Virus record (IMG/VR): IMGVR_UViG_3300024262_000034
Coordinates: 1-57,191 of that record
From: a virus
Length of the DNA stretch: 57,191 nucleotides
Strand: one strand, 5' to 3'
A program made the position numbers and the translations under genes. The notes under the pieces are model-generated. The model had not been told where the DNA came from. It did not search any database and saw only the letters and a list, made by a program, of their open reading frames with translations. Positions 37,045-47,857 of the stretch are shown here, piece after piece (position 1 is the stretch's first letter; every line of letters starts with the position of its first letter).

Positions 37045-39957
37045 CTAATTATATAAAATTGCGTAAGCATCTGCGGTTGACGGGTTTGTACACCGCAGAA
37101 ACGTCATAATCGTTCCAGTCGCTGTATCTTTATGGCGTATTTCTAAAATATCCGTATCTATAAGACCAACCACCGATCCAGATGTACCACCAGCCGTAAT
37201 AAGAGTCAGCCAACCACCAGTGTTTAATTGGTACTCAACATCACCCGCTATGGCTGCCGGTAGAGTAAATGTATGAGTTCCCGCCGTGCTTGCAGTAATG
37301 GTTCTGGCACTACTGGTTACATCATGGTCCAACACACCGTAAAGAAAATCATTATCCAACTCAGACGCAGAAATATCAAAATCGTGTGTCCACTTCTGTA
37401 AACTGATTTGAGTTCCACCTAATTGGTGTCGGACAGAAATTTCGGCCCGCAACCTTGAAGGAACAACTCCGGCGTTATTTCGTAAAATCTCCGTCCGAGT
37501 TGCATCAATATAGCCAACCGAAGCAGCATCCCACGCCGTGGTGAACAAGGACACGTCCCCAACACCGGGGTCTTCAATGATCTCAAGCTGGTACTCAGTC
37601 ATGTTGGCCGTTGGAAAGTCTGAGTTTATATCAGCCGCATCATTCTCAATATTGACAATCTCATCAAGAATTCTAAAGTCTCGTCGATTAAACGTAAATC
37701 GAATTCCATCTTCGTCATCCGTACCATAGTTAGTATCAATACTGGTAGTGGACGGAAAATCAGCAGAATTTATTTGCACGGCTGCCGGGGGGTATGGTTT
37801 AACTTCTCGCTCGGTTGATGTCACAGACATCACAAGAGCAGATGCCTCAAGCAACTCATCAGACGTGCTCTTTGGAATTAACTTAATGTCAACATTATTC
37901 CCTTGTGAAAACGAGGTCACTGCCAAACCTCCCACCATAAAGTACACTGGATCGTTGGTTGAATACGTTTGAGGTACTGTATCCAGCAAACCCCTGTGGG
38001 TGTTGTTCAATCGAATTCTATCTGGAGAAGTCAATACATCAAAAGATTCAAACGCCATAAACTCACCTACAATTGGGTCGGGATCGTCTGAAGCGTCTGT
38101 TGTGACGTAGATAAGGTTTGCCAACCGGCTACCAATATCTCCAGATGTGATAGCTCCAATGGCATCGTAATATTCTTCAATCTCATCCAATGTGCTCTGA
38201 TCTGCAAGAATATAAACAGTGCTGGTTCCATTCTCCGCAGATATGTTGGCTTGCAACTTGCCCTTTAAGAGTGAGTTGTTAAGTTCACCAGAATCATAAT
38301 ATGCCCCTGTCGGGGTTCCAGATGAATTTCTCTGACGAATAATAATCTGTGCTTCATTACCTTGAGTAATACCCCCAGTCCAAACCCGATTGGCTCCTGC
38401 CCCATCTGGATCACGAACTGTGATAGCTCGTGGAGCTTCCATGGCCACTTGATCAGATGCAGGTATAACAACAAGTGCATCCTCTGGATCAGACCATCCA
38501 GTTCCACCGGGATCACCAAAGGACGGAACAGCAAACTCAAAGAAATCTTCCAGCAGGTATAGAGTAATAGTATCATCAATGGGATCACCACCATCTATCT
38601 TAATGACCCGATAGGCTGCCTTATTCAAACCAAGTGTATCACTCTGAAGTGCGACTGGATCACCGGGAGCAACACCCCAAAAGGCACGATCAACCTTTAC
38701 GGTAGCCTTGGACATAGTGACCCCCTCAGATCGAAGATCACGCCAAGCAAGGCTGTTTGCTAGGGTCGCATCCTTAACCCCAATGTACTTTCGAGTAGAG
38801 GGAATGTTGACATTCTGTTGACGAAACATTGCCTGATCCTGAGCAAGAGCAAAGTCCTCCCCGTAATCAATCTCCCGATTACTAAATGAAATCCTTACAG
38901 CATTGGTACTCTGCTCCCACGTTGACCGTGAAAAGTCTTCAATAGCATTCACGGTAGCATCATTCAATTGTGGGATGGTGTCAATATCATACCCACCACG
39001 GATGGGATTGACTTTCCACTTTTGGTCCAAAGGATCAAAATAGAATACACAATCACACTGCTCTTGAATCTCAATCAACAAGTCTCCAGCCTCTATGGGC
39101 CGATCAATCATAAGACTTATACCATTACCCTTAGTTGATCCGTTTACTTCATCATACAGTGTATTACCAAAAGTAATAAAGCCCGCAGTATCTATGTCTG
39201 CCGGATCAATGCCCATACCCCAATCGGTATCAGTCATTATTTCGTAGGCCATGCACATGGGATTGGCATCATAAGTATTGACGATGTGTTTACCCGCAGA
39301 CATGCCCAGTTGATTAGGCAGCCGTTGAAGCTCAAAAGCCCACGGCTTGATCTGTGTACTGTTGCCAAGCCACCCCTGCTTCCAAACACAATAGCAGGTT
39401 CCCCGGTATGCAGGTGTATCCCCAGTAACTGCCGGTTCTTTTTGAAAGTCAGATAGATATGTGTTAGCTACTTGAGAATTGTCTCCAACAAGAAAATCTA
39501 AATTGCCAGTGATCCCACCATTGCCGAGTTCGCTGCCACCAAATAGATTGGGCTTATTAATAGTAATGGTTCCTGCCCCTGTTTGTCCCGTGTCCCAAAC
39601 AAGATCATCACCCACCCAAACACGCAGGAGCTTATCCACTGTACCCCGGCACAAAGCAAACTGAACGCCGAGAAAATATCTATACCCCACCACATACTCT
39701 TTTGTTGACCCAAACAAACCGGGATCAACATGACGAGTAAACGCCTTCTGTTTCAAGTCTCCATACCAAACCACGTTTGGCCCTTTGACCTTCATAGTCC
39801 CCCATAGCAATGGAACCACCCGGCCCTGTGTTGCAGTTGGAAACTGGAAGTCACCCAGTGATGCTCGCTTGGCCTCTTGAATATCTGGTTTGGGACGAAG
39901 TGCTTCTGCCGCCACATAAGAAATCGCCCACATTGCTACTAAAGCCCAAAAGCCCAT
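37045..39957 (-). CDS. Tail tip / host specificity protein (970 aa)
   Basis: It begins MGFWALVAMWAISYVAAEAL and PTATQGRVVPLLWGTMKVKGPNVVWYGDL, the opening typical of the large central tail-tip protein of YuA-like phages and gene transfer agents (J/TipJ type). The middle has hub-like domains and the C-terminal half reads as fibronectin/Ig-like beta modules likely to meet the host surface. It overlaps the DUF2163 gene by TAATG, the usual tail-tip order. Confidence 0.88.
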   Translation of the reverse strand: MGFWALVAMWAISYVAAEALRPKPDIQEAKRASLGDFQFPTATQGRVVPLLWGTMKVKGPNVVWYGDLKQKAFTRHVDPGLFGSTKEYVVGYRYFLGVQFALCRGTVDKLLRVWVGDDLVWDTGQTGAGTITINKPNLFGGSELGNGGITGNLDFLVGDNSQVANTYLSDFQKEPAVTGDTPAYRGTCYCVWKQGWLGNSTQIKPWAFELQRLPNQLGMSAGKHIVNTYDANPMCMAYEIMTDTDWGMGIDPADIDTAGFITFGNTLYDEVNGSTKGNGISLMIDRPIEAGDLLIEIQEQCDCVFYFDPLDQKWKVNPIRGGYDIDTIPQLNDATVNAIEDFSRSTWEQSTNAVRISFSNREIDYGEDFALAQDQAMFRQQNVNIPSTRKYIGVKDATLANSLAWRDLRSEGVTMSKATVKVDRAFWGVAPGDPVALQSDTLGLNKAAYRVIKIDGGDPIDDTITLYLLEDFFEFAVPSFGDPGGTGWSDPEDALVVIPASDQVAMEAPRAITVRDPDGAGANRVWTGGITQGNEAQIIIRQRNSSGTPTGAYYDSGELNNSLLKGKLQANISAENGTSTVYILADQSTLDEIEEYYDAIGAITSGDIGSRLANLIYVTTDASDDPDPIVGEFMAFESFDVLTSPDRIRLNNTHRGLLDTVPQTYSTNDPVYFMVGGLAVTSFSQGNNVDIKLIPKSTSDELLEASALVMSVTSTEREVKPYPPAAVQINSADFPSTTSIDTNYGTDDEDGIRFTFNRRDFRILDEIVNIENDAADINSDFPTANMTEYQLEIIEDPGVGDVSLFTTAWDAASVGYIDATRTEILRNNAGVVPSRLRAEISVRHQLGGTQISLQKWTHDFDISASELDNDFLYGVLDHDVTSSARTITASTAGTHTFTLPAAIAGDVEYQLNTGGWLTLITAGGTSGSVVGLIDTDILEIRHKDTATGTIMTFLRCTNPSTADAYAILYN

Positions 39958-40775
39958 TAATCAATTCCTACTTCAAAGGGGTTTTTAAGTGGTACAAATG
40001 GAAAACCACCATAGTTCAAAACATTATTAAACTTGGATTTACATATAGCCACTGTGTGAGCACAACCGGCAAACACGTTGCACACTTCGTCCAGCACATC
40101 AACCCGGAACGGTAATCGAAGTGTAAGTACATCACCAGTTTGATCAATGATTAGTCTCTGGTCACTCACCCCCGGAACCTCAATATGCCCACCAGTCGCC
40201 CATCCAGAACCCTTAGACGCTGAAAGACCATTAACAGTGATCGAAATACCAGACACTGTATCACAAGCTCCAGTAAACTTGAAGCTGGCATCTGACACCT
40301 GACACCGGGCATCATAGAGAATATGATTACACACACCCTGATACATAAACCGAGGAATCTCTCGGCCAACACTTGCAGTAGCGGGAAGTCCACTTAATCT
40401 GGCAATGCTTCCGTTATTAAAAAAGCCGACACTCTGAACAAACCCATCGAATATCTGAATGACTTCTGGAGTTGGTGTGTCTGTCCGATGGGACTTAAAT
40501 ATTTTCAGTGTGGGCCTGTCGGACGGTATGAGATTTACATACATCTGCACAAACGCATGAGTAGCTGGTAGCTCAACCTGTACACCGTCTGAATGATCTT
40601 CCATGGTGTTTTGAATCTCCCCCCGGTTGATCTGTTCTGGAGAGTATGTCTTCAGGCCAACAACAATCTCATCCTCATGGCTGGTCAGTAAATAGTTCGT
40701 TGAACCAACACTAATCTCAAATAGCTCTACCGGCTGGCCAGATGCTTGACTTATTTCTTTTGCATCAAAACTCAT
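39957..40775 (-). CDS. DUF2163 / phage BR0599-like tail tip protein (272 aa)
   Basis: The C-terminal NVFAGCAHTVAICKSKFNNVLNYGGFPF (motif named by its CxH...CxxKFNN...NYGGFPFVP pattern) is the hallmark of the DUF2163/BR0599 family, a tail component with a metal- or cluster-like Cys/His site in gene transfer agents and siphophages. It stands before the tail-tip protein, as in those systems. Start overlaps gene 40772-42505 by ATGA. Confidence 0.88.
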   Translation of the reverse strand: MSFDAKEISQASGQPVELFEISVGSTNYLLTSHEDEIVVGLKTYSPEQINRGEIQNTMEDHSDGVQVELPATHAFVQMYVNLIPSDRPTLKIFKSHRTDTPTPEVIQIFDGFVQSVGFFNNGSIARLSGLPATASVGREIPRFMYQGVCNHILYDARCQVSDASFKFTGACDTVSGISITVNGLSASKGSGWATGGHIEVPGVSDQRLIIDQTGDVLTLRLPFRVDVLDEVCNVFAGCAHTVAICKSKFNNVLNYGGFPFVPLKNPFEVGID

Positions 40776-42505
40776 GCTTCAAAAACTGCCTTTACTGGAA
40801 ATATTGTTTGTGCTTCACCAAGTGCATTGTTGTGAAAAATATCAACCACGTCTGAGTCCAAGCGTACTCGATCTAACCACTCAATCCTATCTATACCCTC
40901 TGGCTCTATATTGCTTGGCCAAGTTGTATCTAAAGTCAACTGTTCAGTTGTGCTGCTGATGACAGATGATCCCTGTATAACTCTATCTAGGGTTGTTCCG
41001 TCAGTTAGGTGGACCCGAATATTCTTCTTAGGATCATTCTCATTAACAAAAACAGAATAGCCAACATTAACAATGCTCATCGAGCTATTCCCACTAACCA
41101 GTGTAGCGTTGGGGGTCAACTCTTTAAAGAAAGAAGGTACATAAAAGGATACCGTCTTCCCTTTAAGATAATGCAAAAGCTGCCTCAACTCCCACAGGGA
41201 TTGGCGGCTGTTGGTTTTGAAACCCTTGGTGCTCAATAGTTTTCCAAAGGTATGACGACTTACAGTTTGAATCCTGCCTGTTTCATTATCTATGACTGTA
41301 ACTTGTCGCTCCCATGATTCACCAAGAGAGTCCCCTGACATTAAGTTGGGGCCGTCCAAAATAACCGCACCATTAAACGTATTAAACGCAGAAGCATCCG
41401 CAAGGTTTGCGTCATTATTATCAACCACAAAATTAACATCAAAATCCTGAACATTCAGTCGTCTTTTTGGTTTTCTAACTGCTCCAGATACAATTGCCGT
41501 TCTCACCGGGAATACTTCTGATCCAACACCATACGCATTAGTAACAGCCGTATTAAACGTGATTGTGTTAGCAGTAATACCACTTATTTCAAGTGCATCA
41601 AAGGTAAAACGATCTGTAAACACCACAGCCAATCCACCAACTCGGAAGTCCCCGTAGCTGGTATCATCAACATTAATTACAGTATCTCCAATAGAGATGA
41701 CCGAAGTAACAACCGATGGCTCCCACCAGATGGGCACACCAAAGATACTTGCCGACCAGTTAAACAACATTATGTCCAGTGCCTGTCTGTCCTCAGCATC
41801 CAATGTAACTCGATAGTTTAATAATTGGCGGGGGTTTTTTCGCTTTGTAATTCTCTGTTCTGTCCCATCAAGTCGCTCGTGTACGGTTGTTAAAAACTCC
41901 AATGTTTCTTTAACTGGAACTTCAGGGCGGAATGAAAACAAGACCAACCGTTGTCCAGTAACCGGTAAGTACGCTGTGTACAAACCAGTAAATTCAAAAT
42001 CCAGCGTACCGTCAATATTCGGTGCTCCATCAGAAGCAACATTGAAATCAAGCACAATACTTCGCAGTGGTAGAATATCTTCCGGGGGAGTTACCGCAGG
42101 ATCAGTTATGTCCGTTATTCCAACATCCGCATTGTTCGCAAAGCTGGCATACTCTTGGGTTGTTTCTTTAAATGCGTTGAATAACTCGACCTGAAAAACT
42201 TCTTCCGTAATGATGTTACCAAGAGTGATAGCTCTAGGAATCACATGGACCTTCTCAAACCACTCGGCTCCGGCTCCAAGGGCAAGTTCTGTGTGTCCCA
42301 CATAATTTACACTGGGGTTTGAAGTACCGAACCCTGTAGTTAAGTAGCCAGCAGTTGCCTGCGGTGTGGGCTGTAAATCTGCAATTGTATAATTAGCCCG
42401 GTCCACGCCAGCAATAGATTGCCAACCGGAGTAGTTATTACTAACACCCCCAAGTTGATCTGACAGCCCGTGATCATCCTGAGATATTCCAACGAAGTTG
42501 GCCAT
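40772..42505 (-). CDS. Minor tail / distal tail-like structural protein (577 aa)
   Basis: A large beta-rich protein with RLLNYRVTLDAEDRQALDIM, VPIWWEPS and SLWELRQLLHYLKGK, patterns shared with tail-tip assembly proteins of YuA-like phages as I remember them. It stands between two tail genes and is cotranslated with both. A baseplate-hub or distal-tail role is inferred from place. Confidence 0.75.
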   Translation of the reverse strand: MANFVGISQDDHGLSDQLGGVSNNYSGWQSIAGVDRANYTIADLQPTPQATAGYLTTGFGTSNPSVNYVGHTELALGAGAEWFEKVHVIPRAITLGNIITEEVFQVELFNAFKETTQEYASFANNADVGITDITDPAVTPPEDILPLRSIVLDFNVASDGAPNIDGTLDFEFTGLYTAYLPVTGQRLVLFSFRPEVPVKETLEFLTTVHERLDGTEQRITKRKNPRQLLNYRVTLDAEDRQALDIMLFNWSASIFGVPIWWEPSVVTSVISIGDTVINVDDTSYGDFRVGGLAVVFTDRFTFDALEISGITANTITFNTAVTNAYGVGSEVFPVRTAIVSGAVRKPKRRLNVQDFDVNFVVDNNDANLADASAFNTFNGAVILDGPNLMSGDSLGESWERQVTVIDNETGRIQTVSRHTFGKLLSTKGFKTNSRQSLWELRQLLHYLKGKTVSFYVPSFFKELTPNATLVSGNSSMSIVNVGYSVFVNENDPKKNIRVHLTDGTTLDRVIQGSSVISSTTEQLTLDTTWPSNIEPEGIDRIEWLDRVRLDSDVVDIFHNNALGEAQTIFPVKAVFEA

Positions 42506-43497
42506 TACGGAACCTTCTTATATGCTAAGCCACCATTCCAAGACTGTTGAGTATCATCTAAATCATACTTCTTTCTTACGATAGGAAATATAATCCAAGT
42601 ACCCCCACCAACAGTGATTTCCTGTGCTTCAGTAAACCCACCAATATTAAGGTGCTTCACATTAGACAAGAAGCCCAACAGATAATACTCGTCATTGCCA
42701 ACAGGTGTTTCATCTACATACCAAAGTGGTATGGGTATCAAAGGAACAAAAGCATTGACCAAGTTAGATGGAAGCCACCCAAACTGGGTGAGATAGGTAC
42801 TCGCTCTACAACCCCCCTGAATAATAACTCTAGCTACAGCCCCCCTGTCTGTACCCTCAGTTATATTAGCACCACCAATAACACCCCACTTGCCAGAACC
42901 ACCTTGATTAGGAAGTCCTTCACAGTGAAGAGTGGCCGACACCTTAACGGCTGAATTTTGAATAGTTATACCATCTGCTAATACAGAATGCCAGCTATAC
43001 GCGGGATCGTCTGACGTACCACCTGTTGTCCAGTAGTGTCCTGCAACAAACTCACCACCAGTCCAGTCTCCAATCTTAGCAATATTACCAAACGCAAAGT
43101 GTCGGTATATGCCGGGGCTAAACTCCAGAACAACATACACAACATCTGGTGATGTGCTCAAGAAAAAATCAGTTCGAGTGAATGAACCATTACCAATACC
43201 ACTGATGCGGCGTTCCGTTGTAAATGGTCCTGACGTACTGGCAACCCCATTACCAGAATCATCCGTGTGTGCCCAGGGATTGGCCCCTGCACCTGCATAA
43301 CCTAAAGACTGGTACATAGCAATGCTATCACTATTGTCCCACTGAAACGACACATAGCAGCTTCCCTTGTGAAAAGTAGCTTTTTCGTTAGTGGTGTCCA
43401 ATAAATCTTCTGTCCAACCATTGGCTGTTATAAATGTAGATAGTGTTTGAATCAACGACTGTTGGTTGCTTATACTTAATGACTTTTGATAGGCCAT
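42505..43497 (-). CDS. Virion structural tail protein (330 aa)
   Basis: The FAFGNIAKIGDWTGGEFVAG core and the fold-like N-terminus (SIQTLSTFITANGWTED-type opening) match a tail protein family in siphophages of this group. Beta-rich, Gly/Trp-rich, no catalytic motif. It overlaps gene 40772-42505 (TAATG). Confidence 0.75.
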   Translation of the reverse strand: MAYQKSLSISNQQSLIQTLSTFITANGWTEDLLDTTNEKATFHKGSCYVSFQWDNSDSIAMYQSLGYAGAGANPWAHTDDSGNGVASTSGPFTTERRISGIGNGSFTRTDFFLSTSPDVVYVVLEFSPGIYRHFAFGNIAKIGDWTGGEFVAGHYWTTGGTSDDPAYSWHSVLADGITIQNSAVKVSATLHCEGLPNQGGSGKWGVIGGANITEGTDRGAVARVIIQGGCRASTYLTQFGWLPSNLVNAFVPLIPIPLWYVDETPVGNDEYYLLGFLSNVKHLNIGGFTEAQEITVGGGTWIIFPIVRKKYDLDDTQQSWNGGLAYKKVP

Positions 43498-43498
43498 T

Positions 43499-45052
43499 TT
43501 ATTCTTCCTTTATAGCAAGAAAATTAAACTGATCTGTTTTATTGCAATTTGGAAATACCCGATAAACATCAGAACCCACTGTAATGGTGTCCAAAGCCAC
43601 AGGTGTAGGATTGGCAAGAAAATCTGCTACGTTGCTGTACCAGAACACACCATCCATCTCACCAAGCAACTGCCTATCTTCAACCGGAACTTTTACTGCA
43701 AGTGTGGCCGGAATCATTACATACTGATGACCACCAGAGTCTGGTGTTGGCATCAATTTCTTAGTTGTCGCCCCCGGATTACCTGTATTGGGAATAAAAT
43801 CATCCCATTCGGCAATAGTAACCGAGTTTGTGTCAAAGTACAGGTCTGCCCCTGATGGTACTAAACCAATATCCTGCGAAGGCATGACAATGCGGTTAGT
43901 GACAGCATCATCATCTGCCTCTCTATTAGCCACATTACGCCAAGAACCCCCCGGAAACCGCACCTCACCGGGACCATCATGTGTTTCCGTTAATATTTTT
44001 GCTATAGGGTTGGTTAAACCACCAAAACCGAATCCTGACGTACCAATCAAAAATTCTTCATCACTGGTACATCCAGCGATATACAGTGGATACGGATATT
44101 CAGAGGTGGTGGAGAATGGGTTCAAAAACCCCATGTACATGTTTGGATATTGAGAGCCAATCTTGGCTACCATGATAATTCGATTGCTGTCCACAGCAAA
44201 CCAATAATCCATTGTAACATCATCAAGAGGAATCCAACAGCCACCGTTGGTTGGTGATTCATGCCGACCGGGGCTAATACCCGCTTGTGAGGCCCATGCC
44301 AAGTTAGCGTCGAACCCGGTAAAGCCCGCAAGCTCCCACTGTTTGTAGCCATTGGCTGGTGAAAGAAATGTTCGTACACCAACATAAATCTCATCCGAAC
44401 CGGCTCCAGTTCCTTGAAGAATTACTTCTCTCTCAGAAGGGGCGTTGCTGCGTTGAATGTTCCAGCCCCCATTGGCCATGGTTAGGGTGAGTGTACATCC
44501 AGAACCACCAGCCGGAGAAACAGTTGTTGCAATAGGGTTTGACGGATCAGCCGAATAAATTCCACAGCTTGCAACACGAACCGTCAAGACTGCTCCACCA
44601 CCATCGACAGTTAAAACTTCAAACTCAGCAGTGTGTCGGGTTTTAAATATAAGATCAAGCGTACAACCTGTGCCGGATGCTGAGGCTGTCGTAGATACTG
44701 AATTACTTGGATTAGATGAATATGCTCCTGCTTCAAGGACAACAACTTCGGTGACAGCCCCGGAAGAAACCTTCGTAACCGTTGCTGTAGCTGTGACTGA
44801 AGCTGTGCCCCCGCTTATTGTAAGTACCTCACCCACAACATAGGATGCTCCCCCGGATGCTACTTCACACTGAACTACAAAATCATGCGTACCCGAAGCA
44901 TCCGTCAGTGTATCTCCAACAGAATAAGTAGTCCCACCAGCAGCTACAACTGCCGAGGCCACATGCCGTTCAGTACATAAAGCCACCATAATATCAAGCA
45001 AGTCTTTACGATCTGTTGCTTGTTCACCAGATTTACTTTTAAGCCATGCCAT
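43499..45052 (-). CDS. Virion structural tail protein with internal repeats (517 aa)
   Basis: The first 200 residues hold at least three beta-sheet repeats with YSVGDTL or YVVGEVL, TVTKVSSG and AGAYSSNPSNSV-like elements (about 45-60 residues each), typical of phage structural proteins. The remainder (ASQAGISPGRHESPTNGG) is like gene 42505-43497 in composition. Likely part of the tail tip. Confidence 0.75.
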   Translation of the reverse strand: MAWLKSKSGEQATDRKDLLDIMVALCTERHVASAVVAAGGTTYSVGDTLTDASGTHDFVVQCEVASGGASYVVGEVLTISGGTASVTATATVTKVSSGAVTEVVVLEAGAYSSNPSNSVSTTASASGTGCTLDLIFKTRHTAEFEVLTVDGGGAVLTVRVASCGIYSADPSNPIATTVSPAGGSGCTLTLTMANGGWNIQRSNAPSEREVILQGTGAGSDEIYVGVRTFLSPANGYKQWELAGFTGFDANLAWASQAGISPGRHESPTNGGCWIPLDDVTMDYWFAVDSNRIIMVAKIGSQYPNMYMGFLNPFSTTSEYPYPLYIAGCTSDEEFLIGTSGFGFGGLTNPIAKILTETHDGPGEVRFPGGSWRNVANREADDDAVTNRIVMPSQDIGLVPSGADLYFDTNSVTIAEWDDFIPNTGNPGATTKKLMPTPDSGGHQYVMIPATLAVKVPVEDRQLLGEMDGVFWYSNVADFLANPTPVALDTITVGSDVYRVFPNCNKTDQFNFLAIKEE

Positions 45053-45055
45053 TAT

Positions 45056-47086
45056 TTATAACCCTCTCAAAGATCGTCTATTTTTACGCAAAACATTTAA
45101 CACGGCTTTTTCACCACCGGGGGTATTCAGTGCTGAAGCCACCTCATTCGGGTCAGTCACATTAACAACATTCAAGTTTACCTGTGGGGGAGCCATAATA
45201 CTTTCAGTGTTAGTATTGTTAATTATCGTTCCATTCTGTTGTGGAACAAACAGTTCTCGTCTGCCACCCTCACCAACCATGAGTGGGCGACCAGCTTGAT
45301 TAAAACCCCCAATGGCTTGGCCTTTAGGTGCAGGTGTGCCCCCGGCTAAGCCTGCAAAAGGATTACCACCAAACACTGCTTCAACAGATTTAATGATTAA
45401 AATCTTCGCCAACACTTTCGTCAGATCGGCCAAGATACTGTCTGCTAATTTACTAAAGCTCAACTCTCCGGTGGTAACAAAATCAGCAAAAGCATCCCCC
45501 ATACCATCCAACACATTTTCTATCGTTTGTGCCCCTATAAGAGCAAATGCCTGTACGTCTTCCTTGACTTTATTCCACCCGTTTGACATGCCCTTGAAAA
45601 ACTTATTGCCCTTTTCGGTTGAGTCCGTTATTTTTTCATCTGCATCCGCAAACACTTTAGCAAGATCATCAATGGCCCGTGCCCGTTCCTTTTCCAGTTG
45701 AATTAGATTCTCTTGTGCCAGATCAATAATACCGAAACTGGAACCCTGCTCAAAAGCAGTGGTAAATGCAGCCGCAGCATCTGCCCCTGCTTCAGCCAAT
45801 GTCTTGGGGGCTTGTTCCGTAATTGTACCAAAAAGGTCTTGTGCGTCAAGACTAGCCAAATTATCTTCAAAAGTTTTGCCAAACGAGCCGAAAGATCGTT
45901 CAAAAGATTTTCTCATTTGAAAAGCCGCTTCGCTTGCAATCTGCTCAGCAACTTCAAAATTACCGGTCATAGAATTTTGAACAGCCGCCCCCAACTGCTG
46001 AAATGCCGCAGCGTTGATTTTTACAAAATTAATTGTTACATCCCCAATAGTTTGGAAGAATGCAAGTGTACTATCTAACATGCCCTCAAGAGCACTAAGT
46101 GTTGCGTTTATACCCCTAACTACGGAAGCAAGAAGAATAGCCCCAAGATCACCCCATGCAGACTCGATAGCCGCAACAGAACCATTAAATGCACCAATTA
46201 CCCTAGATAAAAACAAACCAATATCAAAAAGAAGATTATTAATTAAAATATCAAACTCTATACCAAACAACTGCATAGACTGAGTAATAAACTTGACTGA
46301 TTCTGCTGCACTCAAAATAAGTGTTGTTAGGGTGCTGAACGTCCCCGTAGATTTATTGATCTCTCCTACAAATAAAGACAAATTGTTCTTCAATACCACA
46401 AAAGATTCTGCAACCGTAGGTATTACACGACCAAATTTATCCTCAATTTCATCCTTAGCATTTTCAAATGCAGCAATAAGAATTTTAGAAGTAACTGCCC
46501 CCTCGTTAGCCAGCTTCCGCAACTCCCCAGTAGCAATCCCCATTTCTTTAGCAATCAACTGAGTCACAAACGGCAACTGCTCCAACACAGAGTTTAATTC
46601 CTGCCCGGACAATCTATTACCACTAAATGCCTGCGACAACTGCCGCAAAGCACCCGTAGCTTCCTGTGCGGTTGCACCGGAAATTCGTACAGATTTAGTA
46701 ATTGATTCGGTTATATCCAATAATCGTCTTTGTGAAAGTCCAAGCTGACCTGCTGAAATACGAAATCGTTGATACACCTCAGAAGATGCCGCAATACTCA
46801 CCCGTGTTTTATTGCTTATTTCAGCAAGCTCTTTAATAACAAAATTAGCCCCTTTCTGGCTCTCCGTAAAAATACGAACCCGGTTCGTCAATGATGTAAA
46901 CTCATCAGACAAATTAATGATACCACGAATAACAAAAATAGCACCAAAACCCAACAGAGCTTTCTTTAAGAAGCTCACGCTGGTTGCCGTTTTCTGTGCA
47001 GAAGAACCAAGTTTATTAAACTTATCCCGAACAACCTCCACCCCATCGGCTGTAACTCGTATAATAATTCCTTCAACAAGAGGCAT
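45056..47086 (-). CDS. Tape measure protein (676 aa)
   Basis: A long helical protein with the tape-measure N-terminal domain (LNELTNRVRIF-like LTNRVRIFTESQ, VYQRFRISAGQLGLSQRRLLDITE, GQELNSVLEQLPFVTQLIAKEMG), two hydrophobic stretches (about 300-330), and a helical C-terminus. 676 residues fits a tail of roughly 100 nm by the usual 1.5 A per residue. It is followed by the tail-tip genes. Confidence 0.93.
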   Translation of the reverse strand: MPLVEGIIIRVTADGVEVVRDKFNKLGSSAQKTATSVSFLKKALLGFGAIFVIRGIINLSDEFTSLTNRVRIFTESQKGANFVIKELAEISNKTRVSIAASSEVYQRFRISAGQLGLSQRRLLDITESITKSVRISGATAQEATGALRQLSQAFSGNRLSGQELNSVLEQLPFVTQLIAKEMGIATGELRKLANEGAVTSKILIAAFENAKDEIEDKFGRVIPTVAESFVVLKNNLSLFVGEINKSTGTFSTLTTLILSAAESVKFITQSMQLFGIEFDILINNLLFDIGLFLSRVIGAFNGSVAAIESAWGDLGAILLASVVRGINATLSALEGMLDSTLAFFQTIGDVTINFVKINAAAFQQLGAAVQNSMTGNFEVAEQIASEAAFQMRKSFERSFGSFGKTFEDNLASLDAQDLFGTITEQAPKTLAEAGADAAAAFTTAFEQGSSFGIIDLAQENLIQLEKERARAIDDLAKVFADADEKITDSTEKGNKFFKGMSNGWNKVKEDVQAFALIGAQTIENVLDGMGDAFADFVTTGELSFSKLADSILADLTKVLAKILIIKSVEAVFGGNPFAGLAGGTPAPKGQAIGGFNQAGRPLMVGEGGRRELFVPQQNGTIINNTNTESIMAPPQVNLNVVNVTDPNEVASALNTPGGEKAVLNVLRKNRRSLRGL

Positions 47087-47541
47087 TATAAAATACTCCC
47101 TGAATTAAAAGCAGCCTGTGCCGCAGCCAATGCCGGTTTAACCATGCCTGTTCTAGCTTGGGCTGAAGAACCTTCGTTCAATTTATTAATATAGGGAACA
47201 CCGTTTGAAATAACAATGTCCTGCCCAATAGTAATCGTCCAAGCGGATATAGCCTGTAATCCCTGAGCCAAAGAACGGGAATTGGCTGCTGAGATTGCAG
47301 CCGATCTATTACCTTCTCTGCCATCCACATCTGGGGGAGTATTTGTTAAAATGGGAACACCAATAGAAGCAATCCAATTACTTCGTGCACGGGATGTGTC
47401 CACGGGAGTACCGGTAACTAAAACCTGATCCAAAACCAGTGCAACCTTTCGGACACGAGTTTCTGCCCCCTTCTCAATCCGTTTACTCAGTATTCGGAGA
47501 GTCTTATCAAAATTTTTAATGTCATTTTTGTTGCTTGGCAT
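47086..47541 (-). CDS. HK97 gp10-like tail protein (151 aa)
   Basis: RVRKVALVLDQVLVTGTPVDTSRARSNWIAS (motif by the TPVDTSRARSNW pattern) and GVPYINKLNEGSSAQ are those of HK97 gp10-like tail completion proteins. Here it sits after the chaperones and just before the tape measure, which is not the most common place. It begins inside the end of the -1 frame of the chaperone. Confidence 0.82.
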   Translation of the reverse strand: MPSNKNDIKNFDKTLRILSKRIEKGAETRVRKVALVLDQVLVTGTPVDTSRARSNWIASIGVPILTNTPPDVDGREGNRSAAISAANSRSLAQGLQAISAWTITIGQDIVISNGVPYINKLNEGSSAQARTGMVKPALAAAQAAFNSGSIL

Positions 47542-47857
47542 TGAAATACTCTATATACACGTTGTCCATCTGATAAGCGTAGTACACTAATTCATCTGCC
47601 TGTTCTTTTGTAAACTCATGGTACTCTATATACTGCACTATTGCTGTCCACGGTATCGGACCAACACCCATACCAATCTGCCTACAGGTGCTCAATGCTG
47701 AGTATGCAGTATAGAAAAGCTCCAGCCCCGGTAAAAGAACCGGAGCATTTTCTACACTGTCTGGTAAAGGTAGTTTCTTCCGTTTACAGACACTGGCAAT
47801 ATTTTTTTCACTCCGCCCTAGCCGCAGATGATAGCTTAGGACGGCTGTAAGTTTTTT
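47522..47857 (-). CDS. Tail assembly chaperone T-like part, expressed by -1 frameshift
   Basis: Starting at the slippery heptamer A-AAA-AAC (47857-47851), the -1 frame stays open for 109 codons to a TGA at 47522, inside gene 47086-47541. It has no in-frame start near its beginning and no ribosome site. It encodes IPWTAIVQYIEYHEF, typical of the T part of gpG-gpGT chaperones. The fusion protein would have about 248 residues. It binds the tape measure during tail assembly in lambda-like phages. Confidence 0.85.
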   Translation of the reverse strand, partial: KKLTAVLSYHLRLGRSEKNIASVCKRKKLPLPDSVENAPVLLPGLELFYTAYSALSTCRQIGMGVGPIPWTAIVQYIEYHEFTKEQADELVYYAYQMDNVYIEYFNAKQQK